Positions 8,856-17,780 are shown, counted from the first letter of the stretch. The stretch: DNA of 64,000 nucleotides from Tistlia sp040905785 (GCF_040905785.1 NZ_JBBDQW010000005.1:137943-201942), one strand, 5' to 3'. The notes: a model not told the origin generated them from the letters alone. Translations and numbers: made by a program.

Positions 8856-8909
8856 GGTGTGGGCTGTTCCGTTCGGTGAGCGGCGGCTCGCTGGGCGCCG
8901 GCGCCCGAG

Positions 8910-10007
8910 TCAGCCGCGGGAAGCGGACTGGCGATAGGACTCGATCGCCTGGTGCAGGCGACCCATGGGCGCCTCGACGAGGCGCTTGACGCTGCGTCCC
9001 CCCGGGTCGCTGCGGTAGGCGACGACGAGCAACTGCTCGTACTTCTCCAGGTAAGTATCGAGCATCACGTTCCCGCCGACCATTGCGAGCTGCTGTCGCA
9101 GGTCGGCGCTCTCGGCGACCTGGAAATCCCGCGCGAGCAGCTGAAAGAAGGCGCCCTCGACGCCGCCGTTCAGGGCGTCGAGCGCCCGGTCGTAATCGAC
9201 CGGGTTCGAAACGATCGACGCCAGGTCCATGGTGATGGCGTTGAGCTCCCGCGCGGCACGCGCCTCGTAGCGCGCCAGCTGCTCCTCCGTGAGCGGCTGG
9301 ACGGGTGGATCGGCGGCCTCGCGATAGCTCGGCGGCAGGGCTTCCAGCCGCGGCGCGCCGCGCGTGGCGCGGGCCGGGCGATGAGGCTCCAGGTCGTCGG
9401 GCAGGGGCTCTGCCGTCGTGTCCGCCTCCGCAGCGTGCGGTTCCGGCAGAGGCGCCCGCCGCGGCGACTGGGGCGGCGCGGTGCGGTCGGCGGCCTCGGC
9501 GTAGCGATCGGCGCCTTGCCGCTCCGGGGCCGCCTGGCGCCGCCCGGCCTCACCGGCCTCGGGCTCGCCGGGCCGGGAGTCGCCGGAGCGGGAGTCGCCG
9601 GGCAGGGGATCGAGTGCGGAGTAGGCGACCCGACCGGGCGCCCGGGTGGCCCGCGGGTCATCGGACAGGTGCTCCGGGCCGCGGCTCTCGCGCCACGCCT
9701 CGGCGAAGGGCGGCTCGGCGTCGAGCCCGGCCCGCCGCGGCGGGTGGGCCGGGGCCAGCGTACCCTCGGCGCCCCGGCCGAGGAGGAGGTCCTGCAGGCG
9801 GCTCACCCGCCGCTGCAGGCGGACCAGGCCCAGGGCCAGCCAGATCAGCGCGAGCGGGGCGAGGAAGAGCAGGCCGAGGGCCGGCCAGCCGTAGAGGCTG
9901 AATTCCTCGGCCTGGGCGAGCCCGCCCGGAATCGCGCGGAGGGCGATCAGCAGCCAGGCGGCGCTGAGCGCCAGCCCGACCAGAAGGTAGCGGAGCCGCG
10001 AACCCAT
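8910..10007 (-). CDS. Uncharacterised two-helix membrane protein within the glycolate oxidase operon
   Basis: I do not recognise a family. The 365-residue protein has two hydrophobic helices near the N-terminus (about 5-25 and 41-63). A long low-complexity linker rich in Arg, Pro, Ala, Glu and Asp (about 80-230) follows. The compact C-terminal region of about 125 residues looks helical and contains VSNPVDYDRALDALN and YRSDPGGRSVKRLVEAP segments. ATG at 10007 was preferred over the upstream start at 10073, which overlaps glcE by 38 bp. It sits between glcE and glcF on the same strand, so it is almost certainly co-transcribed with them. It may anchor the GlcDEF complex to the membrane, but that is inference only. 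Confidence 0.75.
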   Translation of the reverse strand: MGSRLRYLLVGLALSAAWLLIALRAIPGGLAQAEEFSLYGWPALGLLFLAPLALIWLALGLVRLQRRVSRLQDLLLGRGAEGTLAPAHPPRRAGLDAEPPFAEAWRESRGPEHLSDDPRATRAPGRVAYSALDPLPGDSRSGDSRPGEPEAGEAGRRQAAPERQGADRYAEAADRTAPPQSPRRAPLPEPHAAEADTTAEPLPDDLEPHRPARATRGAPRLEALPPSYREAADPPVQPLTEEQLARYEARAARELNAITMDLASIVSNPVDYDRALDALNGGVEGAFFQLLARDFQVAESADLRQQLAMVGGNVMLDTYLEKYEQLLVVAYRSDPGGRSVKRLVEAPMGRLHQAIESYRQSASRG

Positions 10008-10035
10008 CACCCGCCCCGCTGCGGCCCCGGGCGGC

Positions 10036-11259
10036 TCACCGCTCCGCGACCATGCGGCCGGGATTGAGGACACCGCGGGGATCGAAGCCTTCCTTGACGC
10101 GCCGCGAGAGCGCCGCCGCCAGCGGATCGGGCGGCTGGAACACCGGCACCGCCAGGCGCACCCGGGCCGGTGCCCGCAGCAGCGTGGCGTGACCGCCGAC
10201 CGCGGCCACGGCGGCGCGCACCCGCTCGGCCCCGGCCGTCTCGCCGGGCGCCGTGCCGAGCCACAGCAGGCCGCCGCCCCAGTCGAAGAAAGTCAGCAGC
10301 TCGGGCAGGTCTTCGAGGGACGTCGCGACCTTCGGGCCCTCGGTCGGCGCGACCGAGATGCGCCAGACCGCCAGCTCCGGGCGCGCCACGAAGGGCGCCA
10401 GGTCGGCGATCTCGCGCCACAGCGCGCGGGTCCGCAGGCTGTGCAGCTCCTCGAGCGGCGCGCGCCCGGCAAGCTCCTCGCGCAGCGCCGCACAGCGGGC
10501 CTCGACCGAGGGGCCGTGCCCCTCCAGGCGTACCGCCGTGACCGCGGCGCCCGCGCCGGCGACGAAGTCGACGCTCGAGCCGGCGGCGACGGCGGCCGGC
10601 AGGTGCGCAGCGCCCGAGACCTCGTGCGGCGAGCCCAGCGCCGCCGACAGCGCCTCGACCGCCGCCGCGGCCTCGAGCCCGAAGAGCAGCAGCGTGCGCT
10701 GCTTTTCCGCCGCGGGCAGCACCTTGACCGTGAGGTCGGTCATCACCCCCAGGGTGCCGAAGGAGCCGGCCAGCAGCTTCGGCAGGTCGTAGCCCGTGAC
10801 GTTCTTCATGACCCGCCCGCCGGACTTGAAGCGCTCGCCGCGCCCCGAGACCGCGTGGAAGCCGAGGAAGTGGTCGCGCGCGGCGCCCGCCTTGATTCGC
10901 CGCGGCCCGGCGAGATTCGTCGCAATGGTGCCGCCGAGCGTGCCCTCGCCGGGCGGCCGGCCGAAGAAGGGCGCCAGGTCGGGCGGCTCGAAGGCCAGCT
11001 CCTGGCGCTCGGCGGCAAGGGCTTCGCGGATCTCGGAAAGACCGGTGCCGGCGCGCGCCGAGAGCACCAGCTCGCCCGGCTCGTAGAGCGTGATGCCGGT
11101 CAGGCCCGAGAGGTCGAGGTCGCGCTCGCACTGCAGCGGCCGGCCCCAGCCGCGCTTGCTGCCCTGGCCGACGACCTCGAGCGGCACCTGCTCGGCGCTT
11201 GCCCAGGCGACCGCCTCGCACACCTGGGCGTCGTCCGTCGGCCTCCAGGCTTCGCTCAT
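10036..11259 (-). CDS. glcE: Glycolate oxidase FAD-binding subunit GlcE
   Basis: Second flavin-domain subunit of glycolate dehydrogenase, 407 residues. The N-terminal half resembles a PCMH-type FAD-binding fold: QVPLEVVGQGSK, then GEGTLGGTIATNLAG and the RDHFLGFHAVSGRGE stretch. The C-terminal end HPRGVLNPGR-like motif (FDPRGVLNPGRMVAER) is typical of the FAD-linked oxidase C-terminal domain. Start at ATG 11259, 13 bp after the glcD stop, which indicates tight co-transcription. Confidence 0.93.
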   Translation of the reverse strand: MSEAWRPTDDAQVCEAVAWASAEQVPLEVVGQGSKRGWGRPLQCERDLDLSGLTGITLYEPGELVLSARAGTGLSEIREALAAERQELAFEPPDLAPFFGRPPGEGTLGGTIATNLAGPRRIKAGAARDHFLGFHAVSGRGERFKSGGRVMKNVTGYDLPKLLAGSFGTLGVMTDLTVKVLPAAEKQRTLLLFGLEAAAAVEALSAALGSPHEVSGAAHLPAAVAAGSSVDFVAGAGAAVTAVRLEGHGPSVEARCAALREELAGRAPLEELHSLRTRALWREIADLAPFVARPELAVWRISVAPTEGPKVATSLEDLPELLTFFDWGGGLLWLGTAPGETAGAERVRAAVAAVGGHATLLRAPARVRLAVPVFQPPDPLAAALSRRVKEGFDPRGVLNPGRMVAER

Positions 11260-11272
11260 CGCGGGAGCCTGC

Positions 11273-12763
11273 TCAAAACCGCGGCAGATCCGGGAACGGC
11301 AGCTTGCCGCGGTGCACGTGCAGACGGCCGAGCTCGGCGCAGCGGTGCAGCTCCGGAAAGACCTTGCCGGGGTTGAGCAGCTGACCGGGATCGAAGGCGC
11401 ACTTCAGGCGCTGCTGCTGCTTCAGGTCGTCCTCGTCGAACATCTCGCCCATCAGGTCGCGCTTCTCGACGCCGACGCCGTGCTCGCCGGTCAGCACGCC
11501 GCCGACCTCGACGCAGAGCTTCAGGATCTCGGCGCCGAAGGCCTCGGTGCGCTCCAGCTCGTCGGGCTTGTTGGCGTCGTAGAGGATCAGCGGATGCAGG
11601 TTGCCGTCGCCGGCGTGGAAGACGTTGGCGACGCGCAGGCCGTAGCGCTCGCTCATCTCGCGCATCCGCGCCAGCACCTCGGGCAGGCGGCCGCGCGGGA
11701 TCGTGCCGTCCATGCAGAGATAGTCGGGCGAGATCCGCCCGACCGCCGGGAAGGCGTTCTTGCGGCCCGACCAGAAGGCCTCGCGTTCGGCCTCGTCGCG
11801 GGAGGCGCGGTTGTAGCTCGCGCCCTCGCGCTCGGCGATCTCGCCGACCCGTCCGATCAGGTGCTCGACCTCGGCGGCCGGCCCGTCGAGCTCGACGATC
11901 AGCAGCGCCTCGACGTCGAGCGGGTAGCCGGCGCCGACGAAGGCCTCGGTGGCGTGGATCGCCGGGCGGTCCATCATTTCCATGCCGCCGGGGATGATGC
12001 CCGCCGCGATGATCGCGGCGACGCAGTCGCCGGCCTTCTCGCTGCTCGGAAAGCCGAGCAGCAGGGCGCGCGCCGTCGCCGGCTTGCGCAGGATGCGCAC
12101 CGTCACCTCCGTGACGATGCCGAGCAGGCCCTCGGAACCCGTGACCACGCCGAGCAGGTCGTAGCCCTCGGCGTCGAGGTGCTTGCCGCCGAGGCGCAGC
12201 ACGGTGCCGTCGACCAGCACGATCTCGACGCCGAGCACGTTGTTGGTGGTCAGGCCGTACTTCAGGCAGTGCACGCCGCCCGAGTTCTCGGCGATGTTGC
12301 CGCCGATCGAGCAGGCGATCTGGCTGGAGGGATCGGGCGCGTAGTAGAAGCCCTCCGCCTCGACCGCCCGGGTGATGCCCAGGTTGGTCACGCCCGGCTG
12401 GGTGACGACGCAGCGGTTGGCGTAGTCGATCTCCAGGACGCGGTTCAGCTTCGACAGGCCGAGGGTGATGCCGTCGGCGAGCGGCAGCGCGCCGCCCGAC
12501 AGGCCGGTGCCGGCGCCGCGCGGCACGATCTTGATGCCCTCGGCGTGGCAGTAGCGCAGCACCGCGGCGACCTCCTCGGTCGAGCCGGGCAGCACCACGA
12601 TCATCGGCACCTGGCGATAGGCGGTGAGGCCGTCGGTCTCGTAGACGCGCAGCTCGTCCTCGTCGAAGATGACGCCGCCCGGGGCCGGCACGAGGCCACG
12701 CAGAGCCTCGACGATCTGCAGCTTGCGCGCGATCACGGCGCTGTCCGGCTCGGGCATCCTCAT
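11273..12763 (-). CDS. glcD: Glycolate oxidase catalytic subunit GlcD
   Basis: FAD-linked oxidase that converts glycolate (and possibly D-lactate) to glyoxylate. It has 496 residues from ATG 12763, or 494 from ATG 12757, matching the family (about 499); the open frame extends upstream, but only into non-coding sequence. The FAD-binding PCMH domain shows IVPRGAGTGLSGGALPLADG and GGNIAENSGGVHCLKYG. The C-terminal domain ends with GEHGVGVEKRDLM and FDPGQLLNPGKVFPE. It is first in the operon; a promoter and a palindromic operator candidate lie 65-122 bp upstream. Confidence 0.94.
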   Translation of the reverse strand: MRMPEPDSAVIARKLQIVEALRGLVPAPGGVIFDEDELRVYETDGLTAYRQVPMIVVLPGSTEEVAAVLRYCHAEGIKIVPRGAGTGLSGGALPLADGITLGLSKLNRVLEIDYANRCVVTQPGVTNLGITRAVEAEGFYYAPDPSSQIACSIGGNIAENSGGVHCLKYGLTTNNVLGVEIVLVDGTVLRLGGKHLDAEGYDLLGVVTGSEGLLGIVTEVTVRILRKPATARALLLGFPSSEKAGDCVAAIIAAGIIPGGMEMMDRPAIHATEAFVGAGYPLDVEALLIVELDGPAAEVEHLIGRVGEIAEREGASYNRASRDEAEREAFWSGRKNAFPAVGRISPDYLCMDGTIPRGRLPEVLARMREMSERYGLRVANVFHAGDGNLHPLILYDANKPDELERTEAFGAEILKLCVEVGGVLTGEHGVGVEKRDLMGEMFDEDDLKQQQRLKCAFDPGQLLNPGKVFPELHRCAELGRLHVHRGKLPFPDLPRF

Positions 12764-12827
12764 CGGCGCGCTGCTCCCTGGGGCCGGCACCGAGGGCGGC
12801 TTGCCCCCGCCGGCACGGATCGGCGAC

Positions 12828-12844
12828 AAGTGGTGGGGCCACTT
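12828..12844 (-). promoter_or_regulatory. Palindromic operator candidate upstream of glcD
   Basis: Perfect 6-bp arms AAGTGG and CCACTT flank five bases (TGGGG). The site lies just downstream of the predicted -10 box, about +6 to +22 of the transcript, where a bound repressor would block initiation. The TGG-N5-CCA core resembles operators of GntR/FadR-type regulators, which control glycolate and lactate operons in other bacteria. The regulator itself is not in this window. Confidence 0.5.
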
Positions 12845-12856
12845 TCTTGCCAGCGC

Positions 12857-12885
12857 ATTATGTGGGCCGCCCCGGGCAGGGTCAA
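12857..12885 (-). promoter_or_regulatory. Sigma-70-type promoter for glcD-glcE-orf-glcF
   Basis: On the minus strand TTGACC (12885-12880) and CATAAT (12862-12857) are separated by exactly 17 bp, close to the TTGACA/TATAAT consensus. The start site would be near 12850, giving a leader of about 85 nt to glcD. Confidence 0.65.
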
Positions 12886-13034
12886 CGCCGGCACCGGCCC
12901 TTCGCCGGCCCATCTCGGCCCCGCCGGGGCTTCGCGTTGAGGCTTGCAATCGCCCGGCGCAGGCCTGATGTCTGCGCCTTGTGGCCTCGGCGCGTTCCCT
13001 GGCCGGCTAACGGCGACGGCGCAGTGGACCCCGG

Positions 13035-14009
13035 ATGCTCTACATCGAACTGCTGATCGGCTTCGCGCTCCTGCTGGGCGGCGGAGAGTTCCTGGTCCGC
13101 GGCGCCGTGGCGGTGGCGCGGCGGCTCGACATCTCCCCGCTCCTGATCGGCATCCTCCTGGTCGGCTTCGGCACCTCGCTGCCTGAGCTGGTCGCCTCGA
13201 TCAAGGCGGCCCTCGCCGGCGCACCCGGTATCGCGGTCGGCAACGTCGTCGGCTCCAACATCTGCAACATCCTGCTGATCCTGGGGGTCACGGCGCTGAT
13301 CTACCCGGTCGCCTGCGCCCGCGGCGCGCTGCTGCGCGACGGCTCGATGGTGATGGTGGCGACCCTGCTGGCGATCGGCCTCTGCTACTCCGGCTCGGTC
13401 AGCCGCTGGGAGGGGGCGGCCCTCGTCGCGCTGGTCGCCGCCTACGCGCTCGCCTCCTACCTGATCGAGCGGCGCGGCGCCGACCCGGCCGGCAAGCTCC
13501 ACGAGGCCGAGGCCGAGCTGGTCGAGCCGCTGTCCGGTCCGCTCTGGAAGGGCCTGGGCGTGGCGGCCGCCGGAATCGCCGCCGTGATCCTCGGCGCCGA
13601 CCTGCTGGTCGAGGCGGCGATCGTCCTGGCCGAGCGCTTCGGCGTCGACGACACGATCATCGGCCTGACCGTGGTCGCCCTCGGCACCTCGCTGCCCGAG
13701 CTGGCGACCGGGGTCGTCGCCGCGCTCAAGCGCCACTCCGACATCGCGCTCGGCAACGTGCTCGGCTCAAACGTCTTCAACCTGCTCGGCATCCTGGGCG
13801 CGACCGCGCTGGTCAGGCCGATCCCGATCCCCGACGCGGTGCTCGGCTTCGACCTCTGGGTCATGCTCGGCGCGACCCTGCTGCTGTTCGTCACCGCGGC
13901 CTCCGGCTGGCGCATCAACCGCCGCGAGGGCGGCCTCTACGTCGCGCTCTACCTCGGCTACATCGCCGTGCTCGCCCTCCCCGGCCTGCGCAGCGCCGTC
14001 CAGTTCTGA
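13035..14009 (+). CDS. CaCA-family calcium/sodium antiporter (YrbG-like)
   Basis: Inner-membrane cation exchanger of 324 residues with about ten hydrophobic helices. It shows the two alpha repeats that define the family: GFGTSLPELVASIKAA followed by GNVVGSNICNILLILG, and ALGTSLPELATGVVAAL followed by GNVLGSNVFNLLGILG. The Glu and Asn/Ser residues in these repeats form the ion path. ATG at 13035 has no strong ribosome site. Transcribed away from glcD. Confidence 0.92.
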   Translation: MLYIELLIGFALLLGGGEFLVRGAVAVARRLDISPLLIGILLVGFGTSLPELVASIKAALAGAPGIAVGNVVGSNICNILLILGVTALIYPVACARGALLRDGSMVMVATLLAIGLCYSGSVSRWEGAALVALVAAYALASYLIERRGADPAGKLHEAEAELVEPLSGPLWKGLGVAAAGIAAVILGADLLVEAAIVLAERFGVDDTIIGLTVVALGTSLPELATGVVAALKRHSDIALGNVLGSNVFNLLGILGATALVRPIPIPDAVLGFDLWVMLGATLLLFVTAASGWRINRREGGLYVALYLGYIAVLALPGLRSAVQF

Positions 14010-14081
14010 TCGCGCACGCCGCGGGGCCCGCTGGCGCAAAACACGCTGGCGACGAGCGAACCACTGCCTATATCCTGGGAC

Positions 14082-14276
14082 ATGAGCTTCATGATGATCC
14101 TGGTCGCCCTCGCCATGGTGATCACGCTCGGCGTGCTCTTCACCGGCCTGTTCTCGATGGCGCGCGGCGGCGACTTCAACGCCAAGTACGGCAACCGCCT
14201 GATGCGGGCGCGCATCGTCGCCCAGGGTGTCGCGATCGCGCTCTTCGCGCTGGCCATGCTGACCGCCGGCCGCTGA
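14082..14276 (+). CDS. Twin-transmembrane HIG1-domain protein
   Basis: A 64-residue protein with two membrane helices (about 3-26 and 44-62) joined by a loop containing GGDFNAKYGNRLMRARI. This pattern matches the hypoxia-induced HIG1/RCF1-like small proteins of alphaproteobacteria, which are commonly found just before the PduO-type cobalamin adenosyltransferase, as here (4-bp gap). A respiratory-complex assembly role is known for eukaryotic relatives; here it is only inferred. Confidence 0.85.
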   Translation: MSFMMILVALAMVITLGVLFTGLFSMARGGDFNAKYGNRLMRARIVAQGVAIALFALAMLTAGR

Positions 14277-14280
14277 GCCC

Positions 14281-14850
14281 GTGGTCCAGCTGACGCGCAT
14301 CTACACGGGCGGCGGCGACAAGGGCCGGACCTCGCTGTCGAGCGGCAAGCGCGTGCCCAAGCACGACCTGCGGGTCGAGGCCTACGGCACGGTCGACGAG
14401 GCCAACGCCGTCATCGGGCTGGTGCGGCTGCACACGGCCGGGCAGGAGGCGCTCGACGGGCTGCTCAGCCGCATCCAGAACGACCTCTTCGACCTCGGCG
14501 CGGACCTGGCGACGCCGGAGGTCGAGGCGCCCGAGTTCCCGCCGCTGCGCATCCTGGCTTCCCAGCCGACCTGGCTCGAGGGCGAGATCGACCGCTACAA
14601 CGCCGCGCTGCAGCCGCTGAAGTCCTTCGTGCTGCCGGCCGGCACCGCGGCGGCCGCGCACCTGCACCTGGCGCGCACCGTGGTGCGCCGCGCCGAGCGC
14701 GAGACGACGCGCCTGGCCGAGCGCGAGGCGATCAATCCCGAGGCCGTGCGCTACCTCAACCGGCTGTCGGACCTGCTTTTCGTCCTGGCGCGCCACGTCA
14801 ACGCCGAAGCCGCCGGAGACGTGCTCTGGGTGCCCGGTCAGCACCGGTAG
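14281..14850 (+). CDS. pduO: Cob(I)yrinic acid a,c-diamide adenosyltransferase, PduO type
   Basis: Transfers the adenosyl group of ATP to cob(I)alamin, making coenzyme B12. The 189-residue protein starts at GTG 14281 and carries the N-terminal ATP motif TRIYTGGGDKGRTSL (5-19), the VEAYGTVDEANA segment and the C-terminal ARTVVRRAERET and NRLSDLLFVLARH motifs of the PduO/MMAB family. It would supply cofactor to the B12-dependent ribonucleotide reductase encoded 14 kb away in this window. Confidence 0.95.
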   Translation: MVQLTRIYTGGGDKGRTSLSSGKRVPKHDLRVEAYGTVDEANAVIGLVRLHTAGQEALDGLLSRIQNDLFDLGADLATPEVEAPEFPPLRILASQPTWLEGEIDRYNAALQPLKSFVLPAGTAAAAHLHLARTVVRRAERETTRLAEREAINPEAVRYLNRLSDLLFVLARHVNAEAAGDVLWVPGQHR

Positions 14851-14892
14851 AAACACTTAAATAACAACGAGTTGACGCCAATCCGGCGGCAA

Positions 14893-14921
14893 TTGACAGC
14901 CTTTCGCCATCTACCTATTGT
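14893..14921 (+). promoter_or_regulatory. Sigma-70-type promoter for etfB-etfA
   Basis: TTGACA (14893-14898) and TATTGT (14916-14921) are separated by 17 bp, in the AT-richer part of the 185-bp gap between the adenosyltransferase gene and etfB. It leaves a leader of roughly 105-110 nt before the etfB ATG. Confidence 0.7.
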
Positions 14922-15035
14922 GCGGCTGCAACAAATCGTGACGGCGCCAAGCCGTCCGCACCGGCTCTCACTTCCCGGGACCGCGGCGGGGTCCGGCCTC
15001 GCCCGCTCCCTCCGGCGGATGGAAACGAAAGCAGC

Positions 15036-15785
15036 ATGAAAGTCCTGGTCGCGGTCAAGCGCGTCATCGACGCCTACGTCAAGGTTCGCGTCAAGTCGGA
15101 CGGCTCCGGCGTCGAGACGCAGAACGTCAAGATGTCGATGAACCCCTTCTGCGAGATCGCCGTCGAGGAGGCGGTGCGGCTCAAGGAGAAGGGGATCGCC
15201 ACCGAGATCGTCGCGGTTTCCTGCGGCGCGCAGCAGAGCCAGGAGACAATCCGCACGGCGCTGGCCATGGGCGCCGACCGCGGCATCCTGGTCCAGTCGG
15301 ACGAGGCGCTCGAGCCGCTCGCCATCGCCAAGCTGCTGAAGGCCGTGGTCGACAAGGAGCAGCCGGAGCTGGTGCTGCTCGGCAAGCAGGCGGTCGACAA
15401 CGACTTCGGCCAGACCGGCCAGATGCTCTCGGCGCTGCTCGGCTGGAGCCAGGCGACCTACGCCAGCAAGATCGAGAAGGCCGACGGCGAGCTGAAGGTG
15501 ACGCGCGAGATCGACGGCGGGCTCGAGACCATCACGGTCAAGCTGCCCGCCATCGTGACCGCCGACCTGCGCCTCAACGAGCCGCGCTACGCCAGCCTGC
15601 CGAACATCATGAAGGCGAAGAAGAAGCCGATCGAGACGATGAGCGCGGCCGATCTCGGCGTCGAGGTGACGCCGCGCCTGAGCGTGCTCCAGGTCACCGA
15701 GCCGCCGGCGCGCCAGGCCGGCGTCAAGGTCGGCAGCGTCGCCGAGCTGGTCGACAAGCTGAAGAACGAAGCCAAGGTCATCTGA
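15036..15785 (+). CDS. etfB: Electron transfer flavoprotein subunit beta
   Basis: Forms the ETF heterodimer with EtfA, carrying electrons from acyl-CoA and related dehydrogenases to ETF-ubiquinone oxidoreductase. The 249-residue sequence shows the family opening MKVLVAVKRVIDAYVKVRVK, the conserved LRLNEPRYASLPNIMKAKKKP signature (about residues 183-203) and AMP-binding positions in the central part. Preceded by its own promoter. ATG at 15036, 62 bp ahead of etfA. Confidence 0.97.
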   Translation: MKVLVAVKRVIDAYVKVRVKSDGSGVETQNVKMSMNPFCEIAVEEAVRLKEKGIATEIVAVSCGAQQSQETIRTALAMGADRGILVQSDEALEPLAIAKLLKAVVDKEQPELVLLGKQAVDNDFGQTGQMLSALLGWSQATYASKIEKADGELKVTREIDGGLETITVKLPAIVTADLRLNEPRYASLPNIMKAKKKPIETMSAADLGVEVTPRLSVLQVTEPPARQAGVKVGSVAELVDKLKNEAKVI

Positions 15786-15847
15786 GCGGCGATCCCGCTT
15801 TTTTCCGGATCGGTCCAACCCCGCGCCAGCCATAGGGCAGCCCCGTC

Positions 15848-16798
15848 ATGAGCATCCTGGTCTACGCCGAGCACGACAACGCCTCCCTGAAGCCGGTCAC
15901 GCTGAACGTCGTGGCCGCGGCCAAGGCGATCGCCGAGAAGGCGGGCGGCGAGATCCACGTCCTGGTCGCCGGCAGCGACTGCGCCGCCGCGGCCGAGGCG
16001 GCGGCGAAGATCGAGGGCGTCGCCAAGGTGCTCAAGGCCGACGCGCCGGAGTACGACGCCAAGCTGGCCGAGAACATCGCGCCGCTGCTGGTCAAGCTGG
16101 CCGAGAGCTACGACTACATCCTGGGCCCGACCACGACCGGCGCCCGCAACGTCCTGCCGCGCGCCGCGGCCCTGCTCGACGTCCAGGGCATCTCGGACAT
16201 CAGCGAGGTCGTCGAGGCCGACACCTTCGTGCGGCCGATCTACGCCGGCAACGCCCTCGCCAAGGTCAAGTCGAGCGACGCCAAGAAGCTGATCACCGTG
16301 CGCGGCACGGCCTTCGACGCGGTCGCGGCCGAGGGCGGCAGCGCCGCGATCGAGGAGGTCGCCTCGGCCGGCGACGCCGGCCTTTCCAGCTTCGTCGGCC
16401 ACGAGCTGACCAAGTCCGAGCGCCCGGAGCTGACCAGCGCCCGGGTCATCATCTCCGGCGGCCGCGGCATGCAGTCGGGCGAGAACTTCGCCATGCTCGA
16501 GCGCATCGCCGACAAGCTCGGCGCCGCGGTCGGCGCCAGCCGCGCCGCGGTCGACGCGGGCTACGTGCCGAACGACTACCAGGTCGGCCAGACCGGCAAG
16601 GTCGTCGCCCCCGAGCTCTACATCGCGGTCGGCATCTCCGGCGCCATCCAGCACCTCGCCGGCATGAAGGACTCCAAGGTTATCGTGGCGATCAACAAGG
16701 ACGAGGAGGCGCCGATCTTCCAGGTCGCCGACTACGGCCTGGTCGCCGATCTCTTCAAGGCCGTGCCCGAGCTCGAGGCCGAGCTCGACAAGGCCTGA
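15848..16798 (+). CDS. etfA: Electron transfer flavoprotein subunit alpha
   Basis: FAD-carrying subunit of ETF, 316 residues. The C-terminal FAD domain is clear: SGGRGMQSGENF, GASRAAVDAGYVPNDYQVGQTGK, ELYIAVGISGAIQHLAGMKD and VAINKDEEAPIFQVADYGLV. It is co-directional with etfB and is followed after 54 bp by a 3-hydroxybutyryl-CoA dehydrogenase gene, so the three probably form one unit for acyl-CoA redox metabolism. Confidence 0.97.
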   Translation: MSILVYAEHDNASLKPVTLNVVAAAKAIAEKAGGEIHVLVAGSDCAAAAEAAAKIEGVAKVLKADAPEYDAKLAENIAPLLVKLAESYDYILGPTTTGARNVLPRAAALLDVQGISDISEVVEADTFVRPIYAGNALAKVKSSDAKKLITVRGTAFDAVAAEGGSAAIEEVASAGDAGLSSFVGHELTKSERPELTSARVIISGGRGMQSGENFAMLERIADKLGAAVGASRAAVDAGYVPNDYQVGQTGKVVAPELYIAVGISGAIQHLAGMKDSKVIVAINKDEEAPIFQVADYGLVADLFKAVPELEAELDKA

Positions 16799-16852
16799 GC
16801 CCTTCCCGACCGTCCCTTTCAACCTGCACGACAGCGAAGAGATCCCCGCCCC

Positions 16853-17758
16853 ATGTCCGACCAGAGCAACGCGCCCCTGCCCGCCGAGATCAAGACCGTC
16901 GGCGTCATCGGCGCGGGCCAGATGGGCAGCGGCATCGCCCATGTCTGCGCGCTCTCCGGCTTTCATGTCGTGCTCCAGGACCTCGGCCAGGAGCAGCTCG
17001 ACAAGGCGATCGACGGCATCCAGCGCAACCTCGACCGCCAGGCCAAGCGCGGCAAGATCAGCGAGGCCGACAAGGACGCGACCATGGCGCGGATCTCGAC
17101 GGTCACCGAGATGTCGGGCTTCGGGGACTGCGAGCTGGTCATCGAGGCGGCGACCGAGAACGAGGAGATCAAGCGCTCGATCTTCCAGAAGCTCTGCCCG
17201 CTGCTGAAGCCCGAGGCGCTGGTCTGCACCAACACCTCCTCGATCTCGGTGACCCGTCTGGCCGCGGTCACCGACCGGCCGGCGCGCTTCATGGGCATGC
17301 ACTTCATGAACCCGGTGCCGGTGATGCAGCTGGTCGAGCTGATCCGCGGCATCGCGACCGACGAGAAGACCTTCGCCGCGATCCGCGCGCTGACCGTGCG
17401 CCTGGGCAAGCAGCCGGTCGCCGCCGAGGACTTCCCGGCCTTCATCGTCAACCGCATCCTGCTGCCGATGATCAACGAGGCGGTCTATACGCTCTACGAG
17501 GGCGTCGGCTCGGTCGAGGCCATCGACACGGCGATGAAGCTGGGCGCCAACCACCCGATGGGCCCGCTCGAGCTGGCCGACTTCATCGGCCTCGACACCT
17601 GCCTTGCGGTCATGCACGTGCTGCACGACGGCCTCGCCGACACCAAGTACCGGCCCTGCCCGCTGCTGGTGAAGTACGTCGAGGCCGGCTGGGTCGGCCG
17701 CAAGGCCGGCCGCGGTTTCTACGACTACAGCGGCGAGACCCCGGTCCCGACGCGCTGA
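16853..17758 (+). CDS. hbd: 3-hydroxybutyryl-CoA dehydrogenase
   Basis: NAD(P)-dependent oxidation/reduction of 3-hydroxyacyl-CoA (C4 preferred in this class), 301 residues. The N-terminal Rossmann motif is VGVIGAGQMGSGIAH (about 17-31). The catalytic His lies in the GMHFMNPVPVMQLVELI signature and the C-terminal helical domain contains FPAFIVNRILLPMINEA and GANHPMGPLELADFIGLD. Placement after etfBA links it to short-chain acyl-CoA or hydroxybutyrate metabolism, consistent with PHA genes elsewhere in the window. Confidence 0.94.
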   Translation: MSDQSNAPLPAEIKTVGVIGAGQMGSGIAHVCALSGFHVVLQDLGQEQLDKAIDGIQRNLDRQAKRGKISEADKDATMARISTVTEMSGFGDCELVIEAATENEEIKRSIFQKLCPLLKPEALVCTNTSSISVTRLAAVTDRPARFMGMHFMNPVPVMQLVELIRGIATDEKTFAAIRALTVRLGKQPVAAEDFPAFIVNRILLPMINEAVYTLYEGVGSVEAIDTAMKLGANHPMGPLELADFIGLDTCLAVMHVLHDGLADTKYRPCPLLVKYVEAGWVGRKAGRGFYDYSGETPVPTR

Positions 17759-17780
17759 CGCCCTAGGCCGCCGCGGCGGC

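Noticed and set aside
15587..17626. 679-residue minus-strand frame opposite etfBA and hbd
   Set aside because: Antisense of three well-supported genes; composition is His/Asp/Arg/Leu-rich with no motif.
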